A stretch of 64,000 nt of DNA from Chamaecyparis obtusa. Its lineage: Eukaryota; Streptophyta; Pinopsida; Cupressales; Cupressaceae. This document shows positions 45,255-57,436 of this stretch, in pieces. Under the pieces are notes generated by a model, which made no database searches, was not told the DNA's origin, and saw nothing but the letters and a program-made list of their open reading frames with translations. Position 1 is the first letter of the stretch. Every line of letters starts with the position of its first letter. Location: assembly GCA_027943335.1 (NCBI GenBank), contig BSBK01000763.1, positions 371,501-435,500 of the forward strand, given 5' to 3'. Position numbers and translations under genes: made by a program.

Positions 45255-47775
45255 CTCACTAAGGCTACTCCTAGGCTCAAACCAAACTTTTGAAGCACTC
45301 CTAGGAGATTGATCGAAGATGGGTTCCTTCCCCTTTCACTTTTGATGAGTTTGGACTAAAGGTAATTGTTCAAAAAATACTTGAGGTTGTTTTCCTTGAC
45401 CCACTTGGTATCTTGTTGTAACCAGCATGAAAGAAAAGACCCTTAGTGAGAAGATAACCTTATGAATTGCTAATTGTCAAACTAGGATAGTAAAAATATT
45501 CAATCATCCAAAACAGAGATGATGAACTAGAAAATTGAAAAAAGGTATAAATCAACACTGCCACAATGGTGCATAACAAAAGGATTCCAGTGTCCTAACA
45601 CATATGGATCAGGAGGATGATTTAACCACAATATATTGAAATTGAGTTTATATGAAAGTGGATTTGGACAAAAGAGTACTCAAACTCTCCAAGTGTGCAA
45701 TCAAAGAATCTAAAGGTGAATCTTGTCAATAAGGATGGTTCCTAACTTACCAAAGACAAGCAAATTTTTTTTGGTGAAGTCAAAGATTACTAACTCAAGA
45801 TATCTATAACCAAGAACCTGAGGTACAAACAAGCTTTCAGTTGTAGGGTATGAAACTTACTAAAATCTGGTCAACTAAGAGAAGGCTGAAAATTGCATAA
45901 ATTAGGCAGACAACAAAAAGATTATAGGTGATAGTTTCCAGGCTAACAGGGTGACAGTTTCAAACCAGGTGATACTTCACGTTAAGCAGGGCAATAATTT
46001 CTAGATAGCTCGGGCAATACTTTCCAGGCAAGTGGGGTGATAGTCTTCCAGTGGTGAACTATCGTGCAATATTTTCCAGGATAGGGGGTGATACTATTCT
46101 AGTGTCGTACGATTCTTGACCAGTAAGTGCTAAAAATCTTAGTTTTAAGGGCAATTTGATCCAAATTTCAGTTTGAGGGTTGGTTTTTTCGATCTCAATC
46201 ACAGTGATAGTAGTAAATTGATAGGTTTGCAAATATTAGGTGGTCAAACATGTCTTCAAACACTTGAAACAAGGGAAAAAGAAACCTTGCCAAGACAAGC
46301 AATTGTGATATCAAAATTGAAAAAGCCTATGAACACTATCGTGATGTTGAATATGCAAGAACATTTATATAGGTATATCACAACGAGAACACTTCAAGCA
46401 CTTTCTAGCCTAAAAAGACAATGGCTCAATACTTAACAACTTGGCCCACACTTGATGCTCCATTGCCTCACACAAAGTAGTTGCCCACAATAGATATTGG
46501 CTTTTTCGTGGAAGTTCCAATGACACAACCAAAGGAAAACATATGGTGAGTAATCTTGGGGTGATCCGAGTTATTCCACTTGGATCAATCCTTGCACCAA
46601 GAAGCTAAGTGGAAAAATAGGGTGGCCTCTATCTATGGTTCTTAATAAGGGCTTCCATTCGTAATACCCCTCTTGCTCCCCAAAGGGACTCCTTACCTTG
46701 TAGCAATTAACAGACCTCACAGCCACAAGAGTACCTTAAGCATTCTTGCTCAAAATTTTCCTCATGGTCACAATCCCACAAGTACTCACATCAAGCGAAG
46801 ACAAGTACTACGTCTACCAAGGTTTTTGTGTCCTTGATAGCCTTGAGTTTATAGTGGGTTGGAATAGCTGGCAAAAGGCTTGTCCCTACTTGGGTCATTC
46901 CTCTTGATTGCTCAAGAGAAGGCCTACTAAAGGATCCTAAAGATCTAAACAAAGAGTGGATCAAATTATGAGATTCAAGGTTTTTGTTTCACCACAAGGG
47001 TGAAAAGCATACTCCCCTATCTCAAAGTTTTCTCCCAAACACACCAAGAAAATATTTAATTACCCTCTTGCTTTCAAAATCCAAAGATGGGTCAAGATTT
47101 TCTGGTTCACCACAAGGGTGAAGAGCATACTTCTCCTACCACCCAAGAATCCCTACAACAAGATATTATGTTCCTATGAAATGAAACTAGTAATTGCCAC
47201 ACTTGAAAATGAAATAAACAACAAACACTTGATTGGGTTTTTATGCTTTGGGCAACCCTACAAAAATTGTTAGTAGCCCTTGTGCATTTGAAGCTTTGAC
47301 ATGTGTTCTTTTAAGAAAATAATCAAGCAGTGAGAGCACCTACAAGCACAACTTGGTAGCCCCACAAGGTTAGCAAAACCAAAATCCAAATGAAATATGC
47401 AAATTAGATCTATTTAACTACAATAAACTAAACCAACAAGCTAACTAGATCAAAACTTGGCAATAAAGAACCAAGAAACAACTCACTGCTAAGTACAGGC
47501 GATAGTACAGTCACCAAAAATATCATGTGATACTTTACAGTATATTGAGGTGATAATATATTTATGGGTGATACTTTACTGTACTGGTGGGTGATAGAAT
47601 GTCTCAAACAATGCAAAAAAATGTCTCAAACGGAGTGATACTTTAATTGGTAAAGTATCGCACCACCATACAGAAACTATCGCGCAATAATCTGAGACTG
47701 AAAAACCTGAGAGCAAAAAATGAAGATAAAATTTGATGGAAATGCAAAAAATTAAGGACAAAACAATAATGCTCT
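45255..47775 (-). other. Tat-1 5' leader (about 2.5 kb)
   Basis: Long untranslated leader between PBS and gag, with no convincing frame. It holds two clusters of the GTGATACTTTAC-type motif, at about 45,920-46,120 and 47,490-47,690. Phrases with CACCACAAGGGTGAA recur at about 46,990 and 47,107, a direct repeat. Short + strand ORFs here have no domain. Confidence 0.7.
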
Positions 47776-47793
47776 GCCCCATGGTGGGCGCCA
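47776..47793 (-). other. Tat-1 primer binding site
   Basis: TGGCGCCCACCATGGGGC, four bases after the 5' LTR end on the - strand. TGGCGCC-type primer sites are common in plant gypsy elements; I have not assigned the tRNA. The related Tat-2 has TGGCACCCACCATGTGCC. Confidence 0.85.
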
Positions 47794-47797
47794 AAAA

Positions 47798-48772
47798 TGT
47801 ACACACTCAAATGGTGCACTTCTCTAAGTCATTACTTCCAAGGGAATCCATAAATGGGATACCTTAGAAAGCGACCTAGAGCTCTCTATGTATGGAGTTG
47901 CAAGATTATTTAAAGTTTGCTCTTAGCTAGAGCTATTAAGCTAATGACCTTGCTAGTCAACCACACAATGAGAGATTCAAATGAAGACAAGGGCAAGAAT
48001 GCCAATATCTCCAAGAATCAAAATGAAATGCAATGCAAAGCTATACTATGAATGAAAATGCAAGCTATGCAAGCTAAGCTATGAAAGAAAATATGTAAGT
48101 ATTACAAAGCCTCCTAATTAAGCTAGATGAAGTAATCTAAAGCATAAAGGAAACTAAGCTATGAATGCCATGACAAATGAAACTAGAATACAAAAAATGA
48201 AACTAGAATAGCATGTAGATGCAAAAGCCAAGAATGCTCCAAATCTTCAAAAAGCTCCAAAGTGACCTAGAAAACCTGCAACATAACATTAGCATAAAAG
48301 ATTGATATGCAAATGAGGAAGATAGCTCTTCTTTTATAGGAAATGAAAAGGAATGGACCATGGAGATTAAGAGGCAAACGATTTAATCAAGGGTGGAGCT
48401 TGAAAGAGGAGCAATCCATGTGCACAAATATCCTCCAATGAGAAAATAAGAGTTGACTTTTGTGTCCATATGAGACAAAAATTGCTTTTTCCCTTTTTAT
48501 AAAATAGGAATAATGCTTTATTTGTGCAACTTAGGATAAGAGGAAAAGTGGTGCTTTTTATTTAATAAAAGGGGAGAAAATTCCTTTTAATTAAATAAAG
48601 ACTCAGGATAAAATGGTAGCCCAAGGAAAATAATCGAAAATGATAAAATAGGACTTGATCAAGGAAATTGATATAATTGAAAAATGTTGATTTTTGAAAA
48701 TATTGATTCAAGGATTTGATAAATTGCTGAATGGGGGCCCAAAATCTAGGTGACCATTTTAGGGTGCATACA
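47798..48772 (-). repeat. Tat-1 5' LTR
   Basis: 975 bases; + strand begins TGTACACACTC and ends GGTGCATACA. Differs from the 3' copy by scattered single bases. Confidence 0.95.
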
Positions 48773-49029
48773 CATCTATGTCAATCTCATAGTCCATGGG
48801 CGATAGCCAAGCTGTTCTTGGTTCTATAAATTTGATAAGGGTGGTGTTGGTATCCACCAGAAAACATATATCTTCTTTAAATTTCTCTACCAACTGTGTT
48901 GGTATCCTTGTTATTTTCTCCATTCTCTCCTTGAATTGACCAAAATATTCTTCCATAACAGGCTCAAAGTTCTTTCCTAAGTTCTGAATAAACTCACTAA
49001 TCTGAACAATAATAGGTCGGTTGATATCC
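48773..49029 (-). pseudogene. LARD-1 ORF2, middle part
   Basis: Short segment between Tat-1 and CACTA-1. Its frame runs on from 59,127 across the CACTA-1 site (GNVEWD joined to INRPIIVQ) and into 31,733 across the Tat-1 site (MDYEIDIDV joined to ATKSIMALL). About 85 residues, helical and charged, with MEEYFGQFKERMEKI. No stop lies inside. This shared frame shows that both insertions are later than the element. Confidence 0.85.
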
Positions 49030-49060
49030 CACTAGTACATTTGACCTTATTTTTCTACCA
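49030..49060. repeat. CACTA-1 left terminal inverted repeat
   Basis: Begins CACTAGTACATTT and includes TTATTTTTCTACC. Pairs with the right end. Confidence 0.9.
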
Positions 49061-51043
49061 AAATTTTTGACCATCAATTAAAAAGGTTTAAGTTGGTCGG
49101 ATTATAGAAGGAAATCTTTCTTTTTTTTTAATCCATGCCTGTGTTGGTTGAAATTTCAACCAATACCATGTCAATTGAAATATCGACGAACATGAGCATA
49201 ACTTAAAAAAAAAAAGTTTCATTTCTCATTTCATTTTTACGGGCAAATTTGAAGGAGGACTGCAGCGCACAAAGGAGGACAAATTTCTCATTTCATTTCC
49301 ATCTTTGAACAAGGTTTGGTTATCTTTCAAATATGCCATTTTTTGTTTTAGGCTCAGGGTCAGTCATTGTAATAGATAGACAAATTTGATGTCGCTGTAG
49401 AAATGACAAAGCATAGCCATTGTCCTCGGCCCTATCATGAAATCGCGACCCTAATTTGTATTTTCTCCACTGGTTTTCTAATGCCACTGGATGAAAGTCA
49501 AATTAGGGTAATGTATCATAATACACCCAACACTTAGAGTTGTATGGGTTGTCGAGTTGCTTCCTGGATAAAACCCTAGGCTAAATTTGAAAAAATGGGT
49601 TGTTTCGCGTGCTGCAATTAAAAAAAGAAAGATTTCATTTCATTATTATCATGGTGAATTTTTTCAAGGTTGCAGTGCACGAAACCTCATCGGCACTGTG
49701 TAGCAGGATTCAATCAAGTTGAACCTTTGAAGCAAATTTCATTAACAAGGAACCGGATTTTGAGTATGTTTTTTGTTTTGGTTATCATTTCATGTATTAA
49801 CTGTGGCAAATAGATAACTTGTATTCATACTGCTATAAACCCCATTTTTGATGCATTCATGACATTAAAATTCTATGAACAAGTTTAATTTGCATTGTTG
49901 AACTGGCAATAAATCTACAATGTTGTTTGTTGTAGAAACTCATCTTATACATTTGTGGGTTTAGTTTAATATGTACCCACTGTGTTAGGGCTTTTCTATC
50001 TGTTAAGTATATTACTTAGACAGAGTTTGCCCGATACAAATAGATGCATTAACATATCTTTGCAAGTTCATGCATTCACATTTTAAAGTTTTATAGCTTT
50101 TAGTGTTTGTTCAACTTCTACTCGGGATTCCAATTCGTTGACAGTCTGTGTTGGGAGTTTGGCTCTGTTATGGAGTTTGATCCTTAACTTGCATCTTCTC
50201 CATGGGAATTCCATGTTGTTGGATGGAGAGCAAGTTAAGGCAATGTGTCAAAAAAACCTAAATGCTCAGAACTCGGGGAACTATGTTAGTACTTCAAGGT
50301 TGATGCCCTAGTTAGGTGCATGCCATATGTTAACTTGTGAAATAAAGAAATGTTACAACAAAGTAATAATCAGGAATTTGAAATTGATTCCTCAATCTAA
50401 ATTTGAGCAAAGAAACAATAAAAGACACGGTTACAGCAGTAGCTTGAAAGTATGTTGGGTTTAAAGATTAATTGACCAAGATCTCTGTTGATAGTTGGAA
50501 AAAAAAAACACCAGTCCCTAATACCCATCTTCGAACTGTTCCAAGTCAAACTAACCTAATCTGATCAATTGGGTTAGAGAGTCCTTGAAGACCAGTTGGA
50601 CATGCTAGATGAGGATTGACTGTTATTGTATTGTAATTTCCAATTAAAGCAAGGGAACCTGATAGGCCTATGTTAAATATTGTGACTGATCCATAGACTG
50701 GTAAAAGAGAGTACTATTGAAAACCAACAGAGGATTAGTAGAAGTCTAAGTATCATATGTGAGGAGTTGGAATAGGATTGAAAGTTTGATTATAATCAAA
50801 GGAACATCAGCAAACGTGTAGTCTTTCTAAAAGTAGACACCAGTGATTGAGGTAATAAAGTTGTTTGGAGGACTGATTATAAATTTCATTTGATAGATTG
50901 AAGAGTCACCACTGTGTCTGGAAGTATTCAAAGTTTAGAGAGTTTGACAAGTTAATTGGAACCATTATTCATAGTTGAACCAACATTTTTATTTGTTGAT
51001 ATTCTGTTGTGATAGTTGGTTGGGTCTATCCAAGGAGTATAAA
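49061..51043. other. CACTA-1 left interior, duplicated non-coding modules
   Basis: A module running from a GTTTCATTTCTCATTTCA-type start to a CAGCGCAC or CAGTGCACG block appears at about 49,210 and again at 49,625. The segment at 49,450-49,590 (CAAATTAGGGTAATGTATC) has a diverged relative at about 50,180-50,280 (AAGTTAAGGCAATGTGTC) and an inverted copy at 57,437-57,536. No coding frame. Confidence 0.6.
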
Positions 51044-51331
51044 TTACCTAAAAATGCCCATTTCCAAAGCTCCAACTTGACCACAGGTAGGGAGTATGCT
51101 AGAAAAGGTTGAGGAGTCTAGCTTTACATCCACCAGTTGCATTTGCTTAAAAGTTTCTAATGCCTTTTCAACAAACCCATTTTGAACATATCCCCCAATC
51201 ATGGCAGTCCATGAGACGACATCTCTTTGAGGCAATTTGTCAAACAATTTACGTGCCTTGTCTATGTTTCCACATTTAACATACATGTCTACTAAGGCAC
51301 TAACAACTAAAACATTTGATAAAAAGAATTC
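51044..51331 (-). pseudogene. Captured PPR (PLS-type) gene fragment
   Basis: About 96 codons on the - strand read as consecutive pentatricopeptide repeats: ALVDMYVKCGNIDKARKLFD, then VSWTAMIGGYVQNGFVEKAL and a third repeat beginning with SSTFSSILPTCGQVGALE. The frame is open from about 51,331 and ends with TAG at 51,044. PLS-type PPR proteins bind organelle RNA and normally have ten or more repeats, so this is an internal fragment. There is no start, targeting peptide or E/DYW domain. It lies inside CACTA-1, away from any other gene sequence. It was most likely captured by the transposon. Confidence 0.85.
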
Positions 51332-52566
51332 CTAAGTATTTATGATTCTCTGCATCTTTATTTCTATAAAAGCACTAAAATTAGCTATTCGAGGGTTTTA
51401 TTTTCTTTGTATTCCTATAGTCTCATACTTGTGGCTCTATTCGTATAAATGTTGCTAAAGATTACCGATCTTTGATATAATGATGAAATGGTACTCATAT
51501 TCATTGTGGATTTTGCATTCTATATCTTGTTTTCCTCCAACATATTCTATAGTTTTTTGGAGGGTAATGAAAACCCTAATAGGTTATGATTTCACATTGT
51601 GACACCATCAGTAATTTTGGGCTTTAAAATATTTGTATATTCTTCAATGCTTTTCCACTTCATTTGATGTTTGTAATAATGAGCACCCATGTTATTCATA
51701 TGGAATTACTATGTCTTATTTCTCCTTGATTGGATATCATTATTACATTAGTAGAGAGCTATTTTTACCAGTTAATGAAATCATTAATCCTTTATATCAT
51801 GACAAAGTTTATCATTTCTTGGATTATATAAGCACTCTACATTGATACTTATTATATTCTTAGTGCTATGGGTATACATCTTGGTTGTGATTTGTTTGAA
51901 TCTCTTTAATCAATTCCATTTTCTAGTAGTCTATGTGATTTGATGATGTTATGGTGATTTTAATGACCCCGTGTAATTTTAAATTTCTATGCATATAAGA
52001 ATCATACCTTTTTTTGTTCATCCTAGTCTATACAATTTGTCAACCCTTCATTGGTCTTGATGCATTACTTATCACCCCAAGGATCATCTACTTTGATTCT
52101 TTTATGACTGCCATGCCATCATAGACCACTAATACTTATTACATCTCATTGTATCATCATTATTGTTCTCTTTTATCTATTCTTAACAACACTTGACAAC
52201 ATGCCTTCACTACCTTCTTTTATTGTTCTTATTTATTAAATATATTTGTTCATTATTTAGCACTTGACTACTAATGATAGTAGCATAGTTAACTACTCTA
52301 ATAAATGCTCTGTATACTACCCCACACTTCACTATCTTGGCACTTATTTTAGCACCTATGTTTCTTTGGTAAGTCTATGGTATGATGTTATGACCTTTAC
52401 TAGCTCCCATTTGATATCAAAAACCACTTGTCCTTGTGTCTTCCAACTGATGTAGTACTAAAGTCTTGAATTATTGGACTGATTCTAAGTGACGTGTCTT
52501 GTATTTTACATTACTCCCCTCCTAATGAATCAGGTTTATTTATTGTCTTCAGTAATAGAATTATTT
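51332..52566. other. CACTA-1 interior, unassigned AT-rich DNA
   Basis: No recognisable gene or repeat. The short + strand ORFs at 51,633 and 52,264 lack domains. Confidence 0.4.
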
Positions 52567-53020
52567 TTGTGTGTATATATACACAAATGTGTGCGTATAT
52601 ATATGTGTATATACATACACATGTGTGTATATGTATGTATATATACACAAATGTGTGTATATGTATATACACACATGTGTGTATTTGTGTATATATACAC
52701 ACATGTATCTGTAAATATATATGTGTGTATATACACACACATGTATGTGTGTATATATACATGTGTGTGTATATATACATACGTGTGTATATATAAACAC
52801 ACATATTTGTATATATACAGATGTGTGTATATATAAATGCACGTGTGTATATGTGTGTATGTGTGTATATATACACATGTGTGGATATGTGTATATATGT
52901 GTGCATATACACACATGTATACACATATACACATGTGTGTATGTGTATATATACACACGTATGTATATATGTATACACACACACATGTATGTATGTATAT
53001 ATACAAATGTATACACATGA
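52567..53020. repeat. Self-complementary (TGTATA)n-type microsatellite
   Basis: About 450 bases of alternating purine and pyrimidine built from GTGTATATATACACAC and ACATGTGT pieces. All six frames stay open, so the many ORFs here are artefacts. The sequence can form cruciform or Z-DNA-like structure. Confidence 0.95.
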
Positions 53021-55657
53021 ATTTAAAGAAATTAAATTACAGAATTAAAATTCCTTATGCATCTTCTTAGTCATCTTCCGGGTGAACCAAACATGTCATC
53101 TCATATTCCGGAAATCATTTTCAAAATTTGTTTCTTCTAGAATTGCAGCATCTTCCAGAATTGACTATATCTGACATTTGGGATTCCATGCACCAAACGA
53201 TCCATTATTGCATAAAGAAAATGGAATCCAAAACAAGGCTCTTATGACCTTTCCAAAATCACAAATTGCACACAAACTGGTTTTTATCTTTTATTTCCTG
53301 TTCTCATCCGTACATACTAGGGATCCTACCCGTACATTCCTTGTTTGGTGTATATATAATCCTATTACAATTGCCACAACCATATTTGGTTGGTCATGAT
53401 TTTAGCTAATGGAGCTTGTAGACACTGCAATAATTATTCTTTCATCTATCAATATGTTATTATTTGATCCATTAATAATATTCATCAACATCTATCATTA
53501 TTATATTATTTATCTTCTATTATCATTCATAATTATTTATCTTCCATGATCAATCTTCTTTCTTTATCCAGGTCGATTTGGCCAAGAATATCTTAAAAGA
53601 GTGGTTCTATTGTAATGATGGTTCTATTGGCAACAAACTTGTTAGAAACATTAAAAGAAAACATGTTAGCAATTCCATCATTTCTCTGTTGTTTGGGACA
53701 GTCACCATAGAATTATTTGGACTGTCTCTCCTCTTGCCTTGTAAGGTTAAAATGACCTTTTTTTCTTCCCTCCTTGAATCGACCCTTACCGTCTTGCACT
53801 TGTGCAATAATAGGACACCAATTTTGCTAATTAAGGTTGGTGGGATGATTACGCCTATCCTGAAAAAAGACTGTCAAATCATTATGCTTTCAAATCAATT
53901 ACCTATCGACGTATCCCTTGCAAGGGAGAGAAGCCAAACACATAAAGAACATGCACATAAACACGACAACTAAAAAAATTAAATGGAATACACCAAGAAG
54001 TACCAAATGATGAATGCTCAATTGTTGTAATGGCAAAGCAATATTAGAACCGTCCATTTCTAGAACTTGATTTTTCTATAGTCCTAATGATTTTTCTTAT
54101 TTCTTGTCTATGCTTGGTGACATGATTTTGAACATTGTTGACATACTTAAATGGAATACACAATACCAAATGATGAATGCTCAATTGTTGTAATGGCAAA
54201 GCATCAGAACCATCCATTTCTAAAATTTGATTTTGTATAGTCTTAATTATTTTTCTATAGTCCTAATGATTTTGAAAATTATTGACAAAGAGTGTTTCTT
54301 TTTTTGATTATAGTATAAATGATTTTTCTTATTTCTTGTCTTTTGTCCCTTTTTGATTTTCTATGTCTATGCTTCATGACATGATTTTGTCACCTTCTTT
54401 TGATGGAATATTTCATTCACTCTATGCAAAATACTATTTTGTTCACTATTTTATTTTAGCTTCATATTTCTTTCATTTTTCATATACACAAAGACTACAC
54501 ATGCTGATAAAAATATGAGCTATTTGATTTAGGTTTACTTTTCATTATTGTAAATGGTTAATATTTTTGATGCTACTCCTTGGTGTATTTCATATAAAAA
54601 TAATCATATAAAAATAATAAATGTAGTAACGATGGTGCGGTGCATTATTGATATAGGCTCAATGACTCTTGTCAATGTGGTGGTGGGTAGTGTGTGTTGA
54701 AGACTTCATAGACATCGAACAACCCTGGACGACAATTTTGGTGCTGCCCAAATAGAAAAAAAGGTTGCTAATGTGTAGATATTTAAAGTTTCTAATGTAA
54801 ATACTATTCATTATAATATAAGAACTAATGTAGACTAGGTATCACAGGGAAATAATGGTTGTAGATACTTTAGTTGGGTCAATGACAACTCATCTGCATC
54901 TATCTACCCATCTCCACTTATTCGCGATGAAGGATTTGAGTGCAAAATGTGTCAGGCTAGGGCAAATTCTGAAATTATATTTTTATGATGCCTTCTCTGT
55001 ATTGTAATCGCATATCTTTGTTGTGACCATATGTAGAGATGAACTCAGGAATTAGTTAGTTTAGTATTTTCATATTGTAACTAATATTTTAGTATTGATA
55101 TGACATAACTTCTCTTTGCCTCAAGTGCGCATATATATGGTTTACATCTTTTTTTAGAATAATTTTTCATATTGTTTATGGATCAGGTGAGCCCCAATTT
55201 TCTATCAATCACATGATTTAATGTATAGTGTTTTATTGATTATTCCATTTGTTCCTTGACCTTGACTATGGATTGACTATCATTTTCAAGCTTGAGCAAG
55301 GCTTCATACCAAGCAGCGTCCACAGATTTATACACAATGCTGATTTACGCTGGATGTAAACTACATGTGTCATGTAAACAATATGGTTGAATGCAATCTC
55401 TTTTGCGTGTTTTCAAGAGTTTTCCCACCAATACAAGCGTAAATAACACATTGAGCATAATCTACGGATGCTGCATGGTATGAAGTCTCGTTGAAGTTTG
55501 AGCACAGCGTGGTATGAAGTCTCCCTTTATTCCAGTGAGGGATTGGAATGAGTTCATTTTGGATGCAAAGGAGAATGGGGATACTCAAAGAGGAATTACA
55601 CCAGCAAATGAGAGAAGGTATAAACATGTTAGTTGAGAAACATAAATGTAGATTTCA
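53021..55657. other. CACTA-1 interior with direct duplication
   Basis: A unit of about 110 bases (AATGGAATACAC..., then CCAAATGATGAATGCTCAAT) occurs at about 53,980 and 54,150. The + strand frame 53,578-53,973 (131 aa) has no recognised domain; its end (GAGAAGCCAAACACA, then AAGAACATGC) recurs at 58,084, which argues that it is repeat DNA. Nothing else is identified. Confidence 0.5.
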
Positions 55658-56547
55658 CAACAGTTGAGAAACACAATTGTAGGCATAACAGTCACAATTT
55701 TTTGGAGACAACGTAATTGAGTTGTATACCCAAGGGATGGAGTGCAACTTCTGCACCTCCGATTCCAAGTTGACACTACGGGATACAAAGACCATAGATA
55801 ATGAATAAATTTAGAGAGCGGAGGAGGTCCATAATGACCAAAATAATACAGGATGAACCTCAAGTTAAATGAGGCAACTGCAAACATTCTAATAGATTTT
55901 TATTATTAAATAATGAAATTTACATATACTAGTGTTCTTAGCCCCCTCATTACATGATTTATTATTGTAAGCCCCCTCTAACTTATGCATCTAGAAAATG
56001 AAACTACAACCTATTGGGATTGAGACAAACCTTATAGAACAACAACAACTAGGAATGATCACTTTCCAACATCTGTTGAATACATCATTTGAATACATCT
56101 GTAGCTCATGAATACAAGGTCCTCCAATAGATGTTGGAAAGCGATCCTTCCTAGCTGTTGTTGTTCTATAAGGTTTGTCTCAATCCCAATAGGTTGTAGT
56201 TTCATTTTCTAGATGCGTAAGTTAGAGGGGGCTTACAATAATAAATCATGTAATGAGGGGGCTTAGAACACTAGTATATGCAAATTTCATTATTTAATAA
56301 TAAAAATCTATTAAAATGTTTGTAGTTTCCTCATTTAACTTAAGGTTTGTCCTGTATTATTTTTGTCATTATGGCCCTCCTCTACTCTCTAAATTTATTC
56401 CTTATATATGGTCTTTGAATCCCACAGTGTCAATTTGGAATCGGAGCTGCAGAAGTTGCACTCCATCGCTTGGGTATACAACTCAATTACATTGTCTCCA
56501 AAAAGATGTGACCATGATGCCTACAATTATGTTTCTCAACTGTTGTG
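55658..56547. repeat. Hairpin H1, arms about 420 bases
   Basis: 55,658-56,078 is the reverse complement of 56,125-56,547 with few mismatches, leaving a loop of about 46 bases. Paired landmarks are CACAACAGTTGAGAAAC with GTTTCTCAACTGTTGTG, and CACTTTCCAACATCT with AGATGTTGGAAAG. The ORFs at 55,585-55,887 (-) and 56,316-56,573 (+) are the same sequence read from the two arms and are not separate genes. Confidence 0.92.
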
Positions 56548-56548
56548 T

Positions 56549-56646
56549 CCTAGGACCCCTTATGACCCTTTAAGACCATTTACGACCTCTAAGAATACAT
56601 CTTAGAGGTCTTAAAATGTTGTAAAGAGTCATAAGAGGCTCCTAGG
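56549..56646. repeat. Hairpin H2, related to the FB-1 array
   Basis: CCTAGGACCCCTTATGACCC on the left pairs with GAGTCATAAGAGGCTCCTAGG-type sequence on the right; the centre is CTCTAAGAATACATCTTAGAG. Sequence and layout match the units of the array at 12.4-16.8 kb. Confidence 0.88.
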
Positions 56647-56720
56647 AGGGGCCAGATGAGCTTCCACCTTCACGTGGTTGGCCTTGTTAAGTAGAGAATG
56701 TTAATTAAACTATTCTCAAA

Positions 56721-56939
56721 ACATAATTGTAGGCATCATGGTCAAATTTTTTTGGAGACAAAATAATTGAGTTGTATACCTAGATGGAGTGCAACTTTTG
56801 CACCTCTAATTCCAAGTTGACACTGCGGGATGGAGAACAACTTGGAACCGGAGGTGCAAAAGTTGCTCTCCATCGTCTGGGTATACCACTCAATTACATT
56901 GTCTCCAAAAAAATGTGACCATGATGCCTACAATTATGT
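56721..56939. repeat. Hairpin H3, arms about 105 bases
   Basis: ACATAATTGTAGGCATCATG pairs with CATGATGCCTACAATTATGT. The arms share sequence with the inner half of H1 (the GTTGACACT and GGAGACAA blocks), so H3 looks like a shortened H1. Confidence 0.9.
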
Positions 56940-57000
56940 TTCTTAGAGAATGTTAAACTATTCTTGAAACAAAGAGAAGATCAATAATTTAAGGTCTCAA

Positions 57001-57146
57001 TACAAGCACTAGAATTGAGTTTTTTGGCACGGGCTGGGAAATTTTTGTATATCAACATGCGATAGAGTTTGGGCAAAAAAATCTATCGCATGTTGATATA
57101 CAAAAATTTCCCAGTTGTGCCGAAAAACTCAATTCTAGTGCTTGTA
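57001..57146. repeat. Hairpin H4, 146 bases
   Basis: TACAAGCACTAGAATTGAG pairs with CTCAATTCTAGTGCTTGTA; arms of about 63 bases and a loop of about 20, nearly perfect. The unit is unrelated to H1-H3. Its TA edges would fit a Tc1/mariner-type MITE, which I infer only. Confidence 0.88.
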
Positions 57147-57436
57147 CTGTACATGACTGGTGCCAAAACAAGGCTCTCCCAATCACTGATTGTGACCTGT
57201 TAGCAACAACCAACAAAACAAGTGTGGACACCTAAAGATAAATATCAAATAGGGGAAAAGCACCTGCAACAACATAGGCAATAGCTATAGATACATATGA
57301 GGATATCCCAAAAATCCCTAATTTATTGTTTCAGAGATCCACGTACTCAATCTATGACTCAATTTCAAAACCTTCCAATATTATACTGCTGCAGACATAT
57401 TTTCCTTTCTCTGGCTAAATACATGGCTTATATTTA

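Larger units (their letters stand above)
31734..48772 (-). mobile_element. Tat-1: 17 kb Ty3/gypsy element, TSD CATCT, with antisense PMD gene
   Basis: LTRs at 31,734-32,710 and 47,798-48,772 have TG...CA ends and are flanked by CATCT at 31,729-31,733 and 48,773-48,777. PBS and PPT sit in the right places for the - strand. The interior holds gag, protease, RT, two RNase H domains and integrase, then about 4.8 kb with an antisense gene before the 3' LTR. The second RNase H and long extra sequence are traits of the Tat group (Ogre/Retand-like). The LTRs are about 96% identical by eye, but coding frames are broken by many stops. Confidence 0.95.

Noticed and set aside
52489..53070. Many long ORFs on both strands
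   Set aside because: All are translations of the TG/TA microsatellite; every frame is open because the repeat has no in-frame stops.
55585..56605. Two similar 85-100 aa proteins on opposite strands
   Set aside because: They are the same hairpin arm (H1) read twice; neither has a domain.
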